A stretch of DNA of 49,523 nt from an uncultured Sulfurovum sp. (GTDB taxonomy: Bacteria > Campylobacterota > Campylobacteria > Campylobacterales > Sulfurovaceae). Position 1 is the first letter of the stretch. The number at the start of each line of letters is the position of its first letter. Positions 26,490 to 34,501 of this stretch are shown piece by piece. The stretch spans positions 1-49,523 of the forward strand of contig CACVAU010000008.1 of assembly GCA_902727915.1 (NCBI GenBank), written 5' to 3'. Below the pieces are notes generated by a model. The model saw nothing but the letters and a program-made list of their open reading frames with translations. It ran no database searches and was not told the origin of the DNA. The translations under genes and the position numbers were made by a program.

Positions 26490-27278
26490 TTATTTTTCTA
26501 TTGCTTTAGCACGTTTTTGTTCATAGCTGTCTCTAAAAAAAGTATAAACATCAATGGCATCTTTTTTCAAGTTTTCATACTCTCCTGAGTGTAAAGAGTT
26601 TTTGTTTATATATTCTAAAGAAGTAAAACCCAATGCTTTTTCTGTGTTGTCTGGTATTTGATAGTTGAATGAGCTATTGGTTGTTGCTGAGAAGCTTGTG
26701 TCAATAGAGAGTCCTATGGCATCACGTAAGTTTGAGGGTCCTAAAAAAGGCAAGACAACATGAAAACCTGTTCCCACACCATAATAACCCAAGGTTTGTC
26801 CAAAATCTTCTTCTTGAGGCTTAACACCTCCTGCTTTGGCAACATCAAAGAGACCAAAAATACCAATACTTGAATTAATCATAAAGCGTCCAAGTTCTTT
26901 CATGCTTGAATCAAATTTAAATTGTAAAAGATTGTTAGCAAATCGCATTGGAAATTGTAAGTTATGAAAAGCATTGGAAACACCAACCCTAGCAGGTTTA
27001 GGAATAATGGTAGCATAGCCCTTAGAAATAGGATTAAAGATGTTGAGGTAGAATGTATCATTCACGGAAGTCATCCAACGATTATAGCCCTCTAAGGGAT
27101 CAAATACGGCTTGATCAGCTTCTTTAAACTCATCTTCAAATTCATCCTCAATATTATCTTGATAAACTGTTTTATTGGTTTGGAGAAGGGGTTTGCTTGT
27201 ATTTTTAGAGGAACACCCTGAGATAAAGAGTGAAATAGAAAGTGATATTATGCTAACTTGTATTATTTTTAATAACAT
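26490..27278 (-). CDS. mlaA: MlaA/VacJ-family outer-membrane lipoprotein
   Basis: A 262-residue lipoprotein. The signal peptide ends in the lipobox LFISGC (Cys22). After an acidic linker the VacJ domain begins with FDPLEGYNRWMTSVNDTFYL and continues with NLQFPMRFANNLLQFKF, GIFGLFDVAKAGG, EEDFGQTLGYYGVGTGFHVVLPFLGPSN and the DAIGL helix, all family hallmarks. MlaA forms a ring in the outer membrane that removes misplaced phospholipids from the outer leaflet. It heads the operon mlaA-mlaC-RND; the promoter lies in the 500-base gap to the right. Confidence 0.93.
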   Translation of the reverse strand: MLLKIIQVSIISLSISLFISGCSSKNTSKPLLQTNKTVYQDNIEDEFEDEFKEADQAVFDPLEGYNRWMTSVNDTFYLNIFNPISKGYATIIPKPARVGVSNAFHNLQFPMRFANNLLQFKFDSSMKELGRFMINSSIGIFGLFDVAKAGGVKPQEEDFGQTLGYYGVGTGFHVVLPFLGPSNLRDAIGLSIDTSFSATTNSSFNYQIPDNTEKALGFTSLEYINKNSLHSGEYENLKKDAIDVYTFFRDSYEQKRAKAIEK

Positions 27279-27785
27279 TGTTTGACCCTTTTTATATATT
27301 TTATCAAGCTTTTGTTTAGAGATGCTTATGAATTATAAAATGATGATTTTAATTTAACTATTTCAAGAATTTGAAACAATAATATTTATCGCTCTAAGCA
27401 TAACCTTGCTGTTCTTCTGGATAGTTATAAATATCATACTTAAGATCAAGACTTTTATTCTTTAGATTGCTACTGATTTCATTGGCTAAAATGGGAGGTT
27501 AAAAGTTTAAAAATATTTTAAATTATTTAAATATATTTTTATTTAAATATATATGTTTAAATATAGCTTCTAAAAGTGAGTAATTTTACCACATTTATTT
27601 TTTTTGTATTATTGATTTTTTTATTTTTGGACTTAAAAAAACGATTCTAAGCTGACTATTTTATGGTATTTATAAACATTATTTTTAATTATTATATTAA
27701 TTTAAAAAATTATATTTCAGTAAATTATAATTTATTTTCATGTAGTCTTGGGATAGGAAAAATATTGTAAGGAGAACAAATTACG
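27279..27785. other. AT-rich intergenic region, 500 bases, no supported gene
   Basis: This gap lies between the divergent mlaA and an unknown 108-residue gene and must hold both promoters. It is extremely AT-rich from about 27500 on, with near-runs of A and T that resemble UP elements or H-NS-like targets. On the minus strand at about 27395-27490 there is a short open stretch (ANEISSNLKNKSLDLKYDIY, ending NYPEEQQGYA then stop) that has no good start and could be the decayed end of a lost gene. I see nothing else. Confidence 0.4.
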
Positions 27786-28112
27786 ATGGAAGCAAAAAAT
27801 TTAAAAAATTTAATTGTGAAACATTTTGATTTTTTACAAGGAGATTATGGGTTTAAATATAACGCTTCTTCCCATCGTTATGTGAAGCGTGAATTGGAAG
27901 TTGAGGTTCAGCATACAAGTGGAGAATTGAATGTGCTGTTAACGTCTAAAAAGAGTACCAAGTCTTTACCAGATGTGATAAGTGAACTCCTTGAGAAAGA
28001 GTTTACTTATCCTGAGCATTTTTCATCGTGGGTTTTAAGCATGGGAGATGTTGACAGCCGTTTAGCATATGATGCTAAGTTGATGAAAGAGTATGCAGAA
28101 GATATTTTATAA
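27786..28112 (+). CDS. Unknown small protein (108 aa)
   Basis: A 108-residue cytoplasmic-looking protein with no signal or membrane span. The start is well supported by GTAAGGAG about 10 bases before the ATG at 27786. The sequence has an N-terminal helix, a beta-rich middle (YVKRELEVEVQHTSGELNVLLTS) and helical end. I recognise no family. Its stop overlaps the end of the convergent NlpC/P60 gene by 6 bases, which argues that both genes are real and under compact arrangement. Confidence 0.65.
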   Translation: MEAKNLKNLIVKHFDFLQGDYGFKYNASSHRYVKRELEVEVQHTSGELNVLLTSKKSTKSLPDVISELLEKEFTYPEHFSSWVLSMGDVDSRLAYDAKLMKEYAEDIL

Positions 28113-28853
28113 GTTTACAGTAATTTGTTTTTGATTATTATAACTGAGTACTTCAGCTATTTGTTTGGTTTTATGTCCTCTGATAATACGTCTACCTAAG
28201 ATAAAGCTATTTTTATAATAGTTACTTTTAAACAATGAGCTAATAATTACCCTCTTTCCACCCGAACTGGCGTGGATAAAATTTCCATTTGATAAATAAA
28301 TTCCCACATGTGTTATGCGTGTGGGGTTTCTTTTATTCGTAGCAAAAAATACCATATCTCCCCGTTTTAAACTTTTTAAAGGAATGTATTTACCCACTTT
28401 GGCTTGGGCTCTGGAGTTTCTAGGAATTTGAATACCTGCTTGACAAAATACTTCTTGGGTAAAACCAGAACAATCAAATTTATTAGGTCCTGTTGCACCC
28501 CAAACATAAGGGGTTCCAAGTAAATTTTTTGCTGTGGATTCAACATCATCTTTTATGGCTTTACGGATATGTCCTTGTCCTAAAGTAAAAAATTGATTTT
28601 GTAACAAATTTGTATCATGTTCTTCTAGTTTTATTTCTGTTGATTCACTAAGGGTAGAAAAAAATTTGTATTCTTCTGGGCTTAGTTGAGGTGGACTATT
28701 GTAAAACTTAAAATTAAAATTTGATGTGAAGTGATGAAAGCTTTCATGTAGGTTCCATTTTTTGATGCTAACAATTTGTATTAGCACCATAATTTGTATG
28801 GCTATGATAAACAGTAAGGTGTTTTTGAATAAGATCATTTTTTGTTTTCCCAA
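28107..28853 (-). CDS. NlpC/P60-family cell-wall hydrolase
   Basis: A 248-residue protein with one N-terminal hydrophobic segment at about residues 6-25 (signal anchor) and a C-terminal NlpC/P60 domain at about 100-225. The catalytic cysteine is in NKFDCSGFTQEVF, the histidine in RITHVGIYLSNGNFIHASSG, with the family's GTPYVWGATGPN and RGDMVFFATN around them. Such enzymes cut peptide stems of peptidoglycan, usually D-Glu to diamino acid bonds. The domain faces the periplasm. It is a single gene with its own promoter region on the right, AT-rich side. Confidence 0.9.
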   Translation of the reverse strand: MGKQKMILFKNTLLFIIAIQIMVLIQIVSIKKWNLHESFHHFTSNFNFKFYNSPPQLSPEEYKFFSTLSESTEIKLEEHDTNLLQNQFFTLGQGHIRKAIKDDVESTAKNLLGTPYVWGATGPNKFDCSGFTQEVFCQAGIQIPRNSRAQAKVGKYIPLKSLKRGDMVFFATNKRNPTRITHVGIYLSNGNFIHASSGGKRVIISSLFKSNYYKNSFILGRRIIRGHKTKQIAEVLSYNNQKQITVNL

Positions 28854-29028
28854 TTTTTAATTAATTAAAATTAAAATTCATTGTGGAATACTAGTTAAAA
28901 ATAACTAAAAATGTTGTAAAATTTTAAATATTATTTTATTTTTAAGAAAATATTATGTTTTGAACAATTAAGAAATTTTAAAAATTAGTAAAAAAGTGCT
29001 TTTTAGGGAGGTAGTGTAAAAGAGTACA

Positions 29029-29049
29029 CCAAGTAGAAAATCTACTTGG
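29029..29049 (-). terminator. Hairpin downstream of rpsU
   Basis: CCAAGTAG and CTACTTGG form a perfect 8-base-pair stem with a 5-base loop, 22 bases after the rpsU stop. The following minus-strand sequence is only moderately T-rich (CTCTTTTAC), so this is a plausible but not perfect intrinsic terminator for rpsU. Confidence 0.5.
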
Positions 29050-29070
29050 CGAAATAAAAAGTTAAACTGA

Positions 29071-29283
29071 TTAGAGTCTAGCTTCGTACTTTCTAAGCAT
29101 GTAAAGCTTTTTAAGAATTTTCTTACGCGTAGCAATCTTTTCTTTTTTCTTCGCTTCAGTTGGCGTTTCATAGTGTTGTCTAGCTCTTGCTTCAGTAACG
29201 ATTAGGTTTCTGTCACATTGTCTTTTAAATTTTCTGTAAGAGTCATCAAATGAATCTCTTGTTGATAGTTTAATTCCTGGCAT
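29071..29283 (-). CDS. rpsU: Ribosomal protein bS21
   Basis: A 70-residue very basic protein, bS21 of the small ribosomal subunit, which helps recruit mRNA. It starts [20 protein letters not shown], has [20 protein letters not shown] in the middle, and ends LRKYEARL. I place the start at the ATG at 29283, preceded by AAGGGGGTG at the right distance; the open frame to 29316 would add 11 unrelated residues. It is a single gene. The DNA to its right up to nnr has been changed by insertion of a palindrome and a defence pair. Confidence 0.93.
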   Translation of the reverse strand: MPGIKLSTRDSFDDSYRKFKRQCDRNLIVTEARARQHYETPTEAKKKEKIATRKKILKKLYMLRKYEARL

Positions 29284-29427
29284 GTCAAGCACCCCCTTTC
29301 TTATCAGATTTTTCATTTAAATTGAAAGTGATAAATTTGCGCGAATTATATCGCAATGAATATTATGGTTAGGTGATTTGTGGTAGAATGGATTTTATAA
29401 AATTAACTGCCTAAAAAATTTGGAACC

Positions 29428-29496
29428 TGTAGGGTTGGCTTTAGCCGACGCTTATGAATGTTTCGATTTTTTGCGTCGGCTGAAGCCAACCCTACA
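29428..29496. repeat. REP/MITE-like palindrome upstream of ptuA
   Basis: Two 24-base arms, 29428-29451 (beginning TGTAGGGTTGGC and ending AGCCGACGC) and 29473-29496 (beginning GCGTCGGCT and ending CCAACCCTACA), are inverted with a single mismatch around a 21-base loop. The arms are much richer in G+C than their surroundings. They resemble the GTAGGG...CCCTAC palindromes seen as REP or MITE repeats in many bacteria. The right arm ends 4 bases before the ribosome site of ptuA, so the hairpin lies in or next to its leader. I see no second copy in the window. Confidence 0.75.
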
Positions 29497-29508
29497 AGGA
29501 ACAAACCC

Positions 29509-30660
29509 ATGAAACTACGAAACCTCCATATAGAAGATTATAAGATGTTTAAAGATTTTGATATTTCTTTTGTTGATGAAAATGATGAGGCTTTACCTAT
29601 TGTTGTTTTGGCTGGGGTTAATGGGAGTGGGAAGACTACGCTTTTGGAATATATTTATAATTTTTTAGACCATGTTGAAGGAAATAGTGAATTAGAGTTT
29701 AATCAAAGAAGTGATATAGAGCTAGATGGTTACTTAAAATTAGACTTAGGAAAAAAAAGAACAAAATATTTAATGGAAGAGGATATTCGTAAGGCTAAAG
29801 AAGCTAGTAACCCTACTCAAATGGTTCAAGTTGTTACGAATGTATATTATGATACAAAAAATGATATATTCTATCTTCCATCTGGAATAGATGACACAAA
29901 AAAAGTAGCAGATGAATTTGTAAAAACATTTTATTTTTATTTGAAAGAGAAAGATTATAGACCAAGTGAAATTACAGAGTATTTTAATCAATATATGAAA
30001 GATATTTTTAATGATTTAGATATAGGGTTTAAATATAGTCATTTAGATAAAGAAGATAAGGTTTGGTTTACGAGTGATGATGGTGATGGATATTACTATA
30101 CCGATAAAGATAATGAAGAGAAAGTACTTTTTAGTATTGATGAACTTTCAACAGGACAAAAAACGCTTTTATCTAAGATTTTATATATTTATTTTAAAGA
30201 CTATAAAGATAAAGTGATTTTAATAGATGAGCCTGAACTCTCTTTACATCCTAAATGGCAACGTCAGATTTTAAGTGTTTATGAAAAGTTGGCTGAGAAA
30301 AATAACTGTCAAATTATCATTGCAACACATTCACCTCATATTATAGCAAGTGCTAATAATAAATCTATTCGTTTCCTCGGAAAAGATGAAGAAGGAAATA
30401 TTAGAGCTATTAATAATATTCCAGCATATGGTCGAGACATTGAATGGGTGTTACAGCAAATGGGTGTGGAAGATAGAAGATTACCAAAAATAACAAAGCG
30501 TTTTGAAGAGATACAAGTGTTAATTAATAGTCAAAAGTTTGATAAAGCAGATGAGGCGTTGGATAAGCTGGAGTATGTCATTGGAGAGAATGACAAAGAT
30601 ATTTTAGCACTTAGAAATAATTTGGCTTTTGAACGGATGGATTTTGAAGAAGATAATTAA
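29509..30660 (+). CDS. ptuA: Septu defence ATPase PtuA
   Basis: A 383-residue AAA/ABC-type ATPase of the SMC/OLD kind. Walker A is LAGVNGSGKTTLLEYI (residues about 33-48), the signature-like ELSTGQKTLLSKIL near 213, Walker B ILIDEPELSLHPKWQRQIL near 238, and the H-loop IIATHSPHIIASA near 267. Together with the HNH gene that overlaps it, this is the two-gene Septu (PtuA-PtuB) anti-phage system, in which the ATPase senses infection and the nuclease acts. The start is the ATG at 29509 (MKLRNLHIEDYKMFKDF) with AAGGA 8 bases upstream; an earlier ATG at 29458 lies inside the palindrome and would give a meaningless leader. Confidence 0.85.
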   Translation: MKLRNLHIEDYKMFKDFDISFVDENDEALPIVVLAGVNGSGKTTLLEYIYNFLDHVEGNSELEFNQRSDIELDGYLKLDLGKKRTKYLMEEDIRKAKEASNPTQMVQVVTNVYYDTKNDIFYLPSGIDDTKKVADEFVKTFYFYLKEKDYRPSEITEYFNQYMKDIFNDLDIGFKYSHLDKEDKVWFTSDDGDGYYYTDKDNEEKVLFSIDELSTGQKTLLSKILYIYFKDYKDKVILIDEPELSLHPKWQRQILSVYEKLAEKNNCQIIIATHSPHIIASANNKSIRFLGKDEEGNIRAINNIPAYGRDIEWVLQQMGVEDRRLPKITKRFEEIQVLINSQKFDKADEALDKLEYVIGENDKDILALRNNLAFERMDFEEDN

Positions 30661-31330
30661 AGGAAAAGAGCCTAAAAGTTTAACTGCTTATCGAAGTACA
30701 ATTTCTCAACAAAATTTGAAAGATTCAAATATCTATGAAGACTTTAAAGAAACAACAAAAGAGCAATGTAGAGAAGAGAAAGCTTATAACTTAAGAAAAC
30801 AGTTACTTCAAGAACAAGGCTATGTTTGTTGCTATTGTATGGGACGAATCTCTTGTGATAACAGTAAAATTGAACATTTTAAACCTCAAACAAAAAATAG
30901 AGAATTCCAAATAGATTATCAAAATCTTTTTATTGCTTGTGAGGGTGGAGAAGGTCTTAAAGAAAAAGTACAATGTTGTGATACTAAAAAAGGTGAAAAA
31001 GATTTAGAACATATAGATTTGTTATCTTCAATCGAACAGAATATCTTTTATATCAAAGGTGCTAAAAATATTACTATTAAATCGAGTGATACAAATATAG
31101 ATAATGAGATTAACGATGTTTTAAATTTGAATGTTATGGTACTTGAACAAAATAGAAAAGAAGTTTATGATAGCGTGATGAAAAATTTAAAATCAAGAGG
31201 TTTTACAATTGCTAATATCAAGAAGACATTAAACTATTATAAATCGAAACATAATGAGAAGTTTGAACCTTATTGTGAGATGATAATCTATTTTTTAACT
31301 AAAAAGCTTAAATCAAAAGGTGTTTTATAA
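30644..31330 (+). CDS. ptuB: Septu HNH nuclease PtuB
   Basis: A 228-residue HNH-type nuclease of the TIGR02646/PtuB family. The zinc and catalytic pattern is visible: CCYCMGR, then KIEHFKPQT with the HNH histidine, YQNLFIACEGGE with the asparagine, and QCCDTKKG. The likely start is a TTG at 30644 (reading KKIIKGKEPKSLTAYR, the family opening), inside the last codons of ptuA, with weak GGA 6 bases upstream; translational coupling is probable. A TTG at 30629 is the alternative. It forms the effector of Septu. No reverse transcriptase is near, so it is not a retron. The next gene, nnr, starts right after the stop. Confidence 0.85.
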   Translation: MKKIIKGKEPKSLTAYRSTISQQNLKDSNIYEDFKETTKEQCREEKAYNLRKQLLQEQGYVCCYCMGRISCDNSKIEHFKPQTKNREFQIDYQNLFIACEGGEGLKEKVQCCDTKKGEKDLEHIDLLSSIEQNIFYIKGAKNITIKSSDTNIDNEINDVLNLNVMVLEQNRKEVYDSVMKNLKSRGFTIANIKKTLNYYKSKHNEKFEPYCEMIIYFLTKKLKSKGVL

Positions 31331-32752
31331 ATGCAACCCCTCTATAAATTCTGCTACCCCCTAGACCAACGATGCTACGAAGAATATAATTTAAGTGAAG
31401 ACATACTAATGGAACATGCGTCAATGGGTATGGCAAATTATATAAAAGCCAATTTCAAAGAGAAAAGTTCTGTGCTTATAGTGTGTGGTGTGGGTAATAA
31501 TGGTGCCGATGGTTTGGTGTTAGCACGACATCTACAAAACAGTTATAGCGTTAAAGTTTACTTACCTTTTGGGGTACGTTCTGAAATGGCTGAATTACAG
31601 TTGGAACGTGTTCAAACTTTAGAGATGGAGTTTGTAGATGAGGTTGAAGAAGCCGATGTTATTGTGGATGCTATTTTTGGGGCAGGGCTTTCACGTGAGC
31701 TTGATGAAAAAACTAGAAAGCTAATTATTAAACTTGAAAAACTTAGTGGATTTAAAATTGCTTGTGATGTACCAACAGGTATAGATGGAGATGGCAATCC
31801 TTTACCCATGGCACTTTTTTGTGATGTTACTATTACAATGGGTGCTTTAAAAGAGTGCTTGTATACAGATATGGCAAAAGAGCATGTAGGAAAAGTGATT
31901 TGTGTCGATTTGGGGCTTTCTCATAGAAAATACACAGAAGGGTTTCAAACAGATATTTTTCTTTTAGAAGAGCAAGACATAATGCTTCCTAGTCGAAACA
32001 GGGTCAATACCCATAAAGGAACATTTGGACACTTAGGAGTAATATTAGGAGCGAAAGAGGGTGCTGGCATTATGTCTGCAATGGCAGCTTTACGTTTTGG
32101 AGCAGGGCTTGTTTCTATTGTTGGCGAAGTTAAAACTGTATTGCCTTTAGAGGTTATGGAGAGTGTAGCCTTAGCTCAAAATACCACAGCCATTGCTTTT
32201 GGTATGGGTTTTGATGAATTTGATGATGAAATAGTCGAAGATGTTTTAGAAAGTGATCTACCTTTAATTTTGGATGCAGGAGTGTTTTCTAATGAAGTTA
32301 TTTTAGAGTTTTTAGAGCAAAAAGAGAGAGAAATTGTTTTAACGCCTCACCCTAAAGAGTTTGTTTCTTTGTGGAATATAAGCATAGACAGTCCATTAAA
32401 TATTGCCATACTTCAAGCCAATCGTTTTGAAAAAGTATGGGAATTTTGTACGCTTTTTCCTCATGTGACATTGTTGTTAAAAGGGGCAAATATAATTATT
32501 GCACAAGAGCAAAAACTATTTGTTAACCCTTATGGTAGTGCGAAACTCTCTAAGGGTGGTTCTGGTGATGTTTTGGCTGGGCTTATTGCTGCTTTACTGA
32601 CACAAGGTTATGATGGGCTTGAAGCTACCATTCAAGCATCTTTAGCTTTTACAACTGCTGCAAAAGCTTATGGTGGGAGTTCTTATGCTATGCTTCCAAC
32701 AGACTTAATAGAGGAGATTAGTAAGCTTGAAAAAGATAGCCGTATTATTTAG
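31331..32752 (+). CDS. nnr: Bifunctional NAD(P)H-hydrate epimerase/dehydratase
   Basis: A 473-residue fusion enzyme that repairs hydrated NADH and NADPH. The N-terminal epimerase (YjeF_N, about 1-205) shows MEHASMGMANYI, VCGVGNNGADGLVLARHL and DAIFGAGLSR. The C-terminal ADP/ATP-dependent dehydratase (about 220-465) shows NTHKGTFGHLGVILGAKEGA and the nucleotide signature KGGSGDVLAGLIAALLTQG. Its ATG follows the ptuB stop without a gap, with weak ribosome site, which suggests the defence pair was placed directly in front of it and may now drive it. The purN gene overlaps its end by 26 bases. Confidence 0.93.
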   Translation: MQPLYKFCYPLDQRCYEEYNLSEDILMEHASMGMANYIKANFKEKSSVLIVCGVGNNGADGLVLARHLQNSYSVKVYLPFGVRSEMAELQLERVQTLEMEFVDEVEEADVIVDAIFGAGLSRELDEKTRKLIIKLEKLSGFKIACDVPTGIDGDGNPLPMALFCDVTITMGALKECLYTDMAKEHVGKVICVDLGLSHRKYTEGFQTDIFLLEEQDIMLPSRNRVNTHKGTFGHLGVILGAKEGAGIMSAMAALRFGAGLVSIVGEVKTVLPLEVMESVALAQNTTAIAFGMGFDEFDDEIVEDVLESDLPLILDAGVFSNEVILEFLEQKEREIVLTPHPKEFVSLWNISIDSPLNIAILQANRFEKVWEFCTLFPHVTLLLKGANIIIAQEQKLFVNPYGSAKLSKGGSGDVLAGLIAALLTQGYDGLEATIQASLAFTTAAKAYGGSSYAMLPTDLIEEISKLEKDSRII

Positions 32753-33284
32753 TGGAACAGGGTCAAATTTACAATATATTTTAGAAAATTTACACAACAA
32801 AGAAGTAGAAGTTGTTGTTGCTTTAAGCAATAAAATTGATGCTGGTGGCATTGCTTTTGCTAAAGAACATAATGTAGCACTTGAGATTATTGAGTCGGCT
32901 TCTTTTGATACACGAGAGGCTTTTGATGCTGAACTTGTACATGCTTTACACTATTATAAACCTGACCTTACGGTGTTAGCTGGTTTTATGCGAATTCTTA
33001 CGCCTACTTTTACTGAACAAGTAAAAGCCATTAATTTACATCCATCTTTACTTCCCTTACATAAAGGCTTAATGGCAATTGAGCGTTCTTATGATGATGA
33101 AAATGAAACGGGAGGTGTTACCGTTCATTGGGTTACTTCTGAACTGGATGGTGGAGAGGTTATTTTACAAAAAGAAGTAGAAAAAGAGAGTAAATCATTT
33201 GAAGAGTATGAATCAGAGGTTAAGGGCATTGAAAAAATAGCACTGGCTGAAGGTGTTATGGTGGCATTAAACAGTTTAAATTAA
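32727..33284 (+). CDS. purN: Folate-dependent phosphoribosylglycinamide formyltransferase
   Basis: A 185-residue PurN, which formylates GAR with 10-formyl-tetrahydrofolate in purine synthesis. Visible: KIAVLFSGTGSNLQYILENL at the start, LAGFMRILTPTF near residue 88, the catalytic INLHPSLLPLHKG near 103-115, and the aspartate loop TSELDGGEVI near 138. The start is TTG at 32727 with GAGGAG 10 bases upstream, inside the end of nnr. The formate-dependent isofunctional enzyme PurT is also in this window. Confidence 0.93.
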   Translation: MKKIAVLFSGTGSNLQYILENLHNKEVEVVVALSNKIDAGGIAFAKEHNVALEIIESASFDTREAFDAELVHALHYYKPDLTVLAGFMRILTPTFTEQVKAINLHPSLLPLHKGLMAIERSYDDENETGGVTVHWVTSELDGGEVILQKEVEKESKSFEEYESEVKGIEKIALAEGVMVALNSLN

Positions 33285-33304
33285 TTTTACAAAAAGGAAA
33301 TAGG

Positions 33305-33727
33305 ATGAAAAATATAGTGGGAATTGTGGCAGTTGTAGCGTTAATAAGTGGTTGTGTTCCAGCACCCAAACCAAAAATTACATTGGGAACAGGTATTGGA
33401 TTACCCGAAAGTGTTAATTCTGCTTATGGTCTCCAACCTAATCGGTATCAGATGGCAATAAAAAATTATTTTTCAAGTAAGTTAACACGTGGAGAACAAG
33501 GAAAGTACAAATTTGGAACACCTAAACGTGCTTATAAGCAAAAAGGTTTTGCTTATGGTGGTGAATTGTCTTGGAAAGGTTGGTTGGTAGAAACATCGGT
33601 AGCAACACCGACAAGAACAGGACGTTATTTAACGCCAAAGCCTTATATGGTTCTTTTTAAAGGAGAACAGATTGTTGAGCATATTTTAGGGAATTCACAT
33701 AAATTGTTAACCAAAGTAGATAAGTAA
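33305..33727 (+). CDS. Unknown lipoprotein (140 aa)
   Basis: A 140-residue lipoprotein. The signal peptide ends with LISGC (Cys17), followed by a proline-rich stretch (VPAPKPKI). The rest is basic and beta-rich, with SAYGLQPNRYQ and a C-terminal part with GWLVETSVATPTRTGRY and PYMVLFKGEQIVEHILG. I recognise no family. It begins 20 bases after purN with AAAAAGGAAATAGG before the ATG, and the next gene starts 1 base after its stop, so it is in the same run as nnr-purN and the YdjM-like gene. Confidence 0.7.
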   Translation: MKNIVGIVAVVALISGCVPAPKPKITLGTGIGLPESVNSAYGLQPNRYQMAIKNYFSSKLTRGEQGKYKFGTPKRAYKQKGFAYGGELSWKGWLVETSVATPTRTGRYLTPKPYMVLFKGEQIVEHILGNSHKLLTKVDK

Positions 33728-33728
33728 A

Positions 33729-34457
33729 ATGGCAAATTTTAACACACACTTTACCGTAGCAGCTACAGCTTCTGCTGTGGTTTCAGCTACTTTGCTGTCT
33801 ATGGAAGTTGTTAGCCCTGAAGAGGCTGTCATTGCGTTTGGTTTAGGAACATTAGGTGGACTTTTACCTGATGTTGATTCAGCCCATTCTACTTCTATTA
33901 AAGTAGGGTTTAATGTCCTCTCTTTACTGATGACCATTATGCTTATTTTTGTCAAGTCTTCAAGCTATTCTTTAATAGAAATGACTGTAGTTTCTGTACT
34001 TGTTTTTATGGGAATTCGCTATGCTTTTTTAGAATTTTTTCGTAAAATATCCAAACATAGAGGGATGTTTCATACGGTACCTGTTGCATTGATTTGGGGG
34101 ATTGTTGTTGCTTCTTTGTGTCAATGGTTTTTTGATTTAAATTCACTTGTGTCATGGGTTTATGGGTTTATGATTACTTGGGGGTATTTAGTACATCTTA
34201 TTTTGGATGAAACCTACAGTGTTGACTTAGGGAATAGACGCATGAAAAGATCCTCTGGAACAGCGTTTAAATTTGGCATGTTTAAAAATAGAAATCAAAA
34301 AATACAAACAGCTATTGTGTATGCTTCGATACCTCTTTTATTAGTATTTGTTGCACCTGATACAGCATTAGTACAAACAGCCCTTTTTTCCCATGAAGCT
34401 TGGTTAAATTTCACAGAAGTAATACTTCCTCATGATGGGCGTTGGTTTTTTCATTAA
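33729..34457 (+). CDS. YdjM/DUF457-type inner-membrane metal-dependent hydrolase
   Basis: A 242-residue membrane protein of the YdjM-like (LexA-binding, inner membrane-associated putative hydrolase) family. It starts NFNTHFTVAATASAVVSAT, has the metal-site GGLLPDVDSAHS near residue 45 and HRGMFHTVPVAL near residue 112 with histidines, plus several hydrophobic spans at about 60-80, 85-100, 118-137, 145-165 and 195-212. A final DE/H cluster is at LVHLILDETYSVD. The role of the family is unclear; it is membrane-bound and often DNA-damage induced elsewhere. No LexA box was seen here. It ends the nnr-purN operon. Confidence 0.75.
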   Translation: MANFNTHFTVAATASAVVSATLLSMEVVSPEEAVIAFGLGTLGGLLPDVDSAHSTSIKVGFNVLSLLMTIMLIFVKSSSYSLIEMTVVSVLVFMGIRYAFLEFFRKISKHRGMFHTVPVALIWGIVVASLCQWFFDLNSLVSWVYGFMITWGYLVHLILDETYSVDLGNRRMKRSSGTAFKFGMFKNRNQKIQTAIVYASIPLLLVFVAPDTALVQTALFSHEAWLNFTEVILPHDGRWFFH

Positions 34458-34459
34458 AT

Positions 34460-34483
34460 ATTCTAACGTTTTCATGTTAGAAT
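34460..34483. other. Stem-loop between YdjM-like and HgdB-like genes
   Basis: ATTCTAAC (34460-34467) and GTTAGAAT (34476-34483) make a perfect 8-base-pair stem with an 8-base loop, just after the YdjM-like stop and 18 bases before the next ATG. No T-run follows, so it is either a weak terminator or a leader structure of the HgdB-like gene. Confidence 0.4.
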
Positions 34484-34501
34484 GTTGAAAAAGGTTAAAT
34501 T

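Noticed and set aside
29509..31330. Retron with PtuAB effectors
   Set aside because: There is no reverse transcriptase or msr/msd-like structure nearby; the two genes alone make a Septu system.
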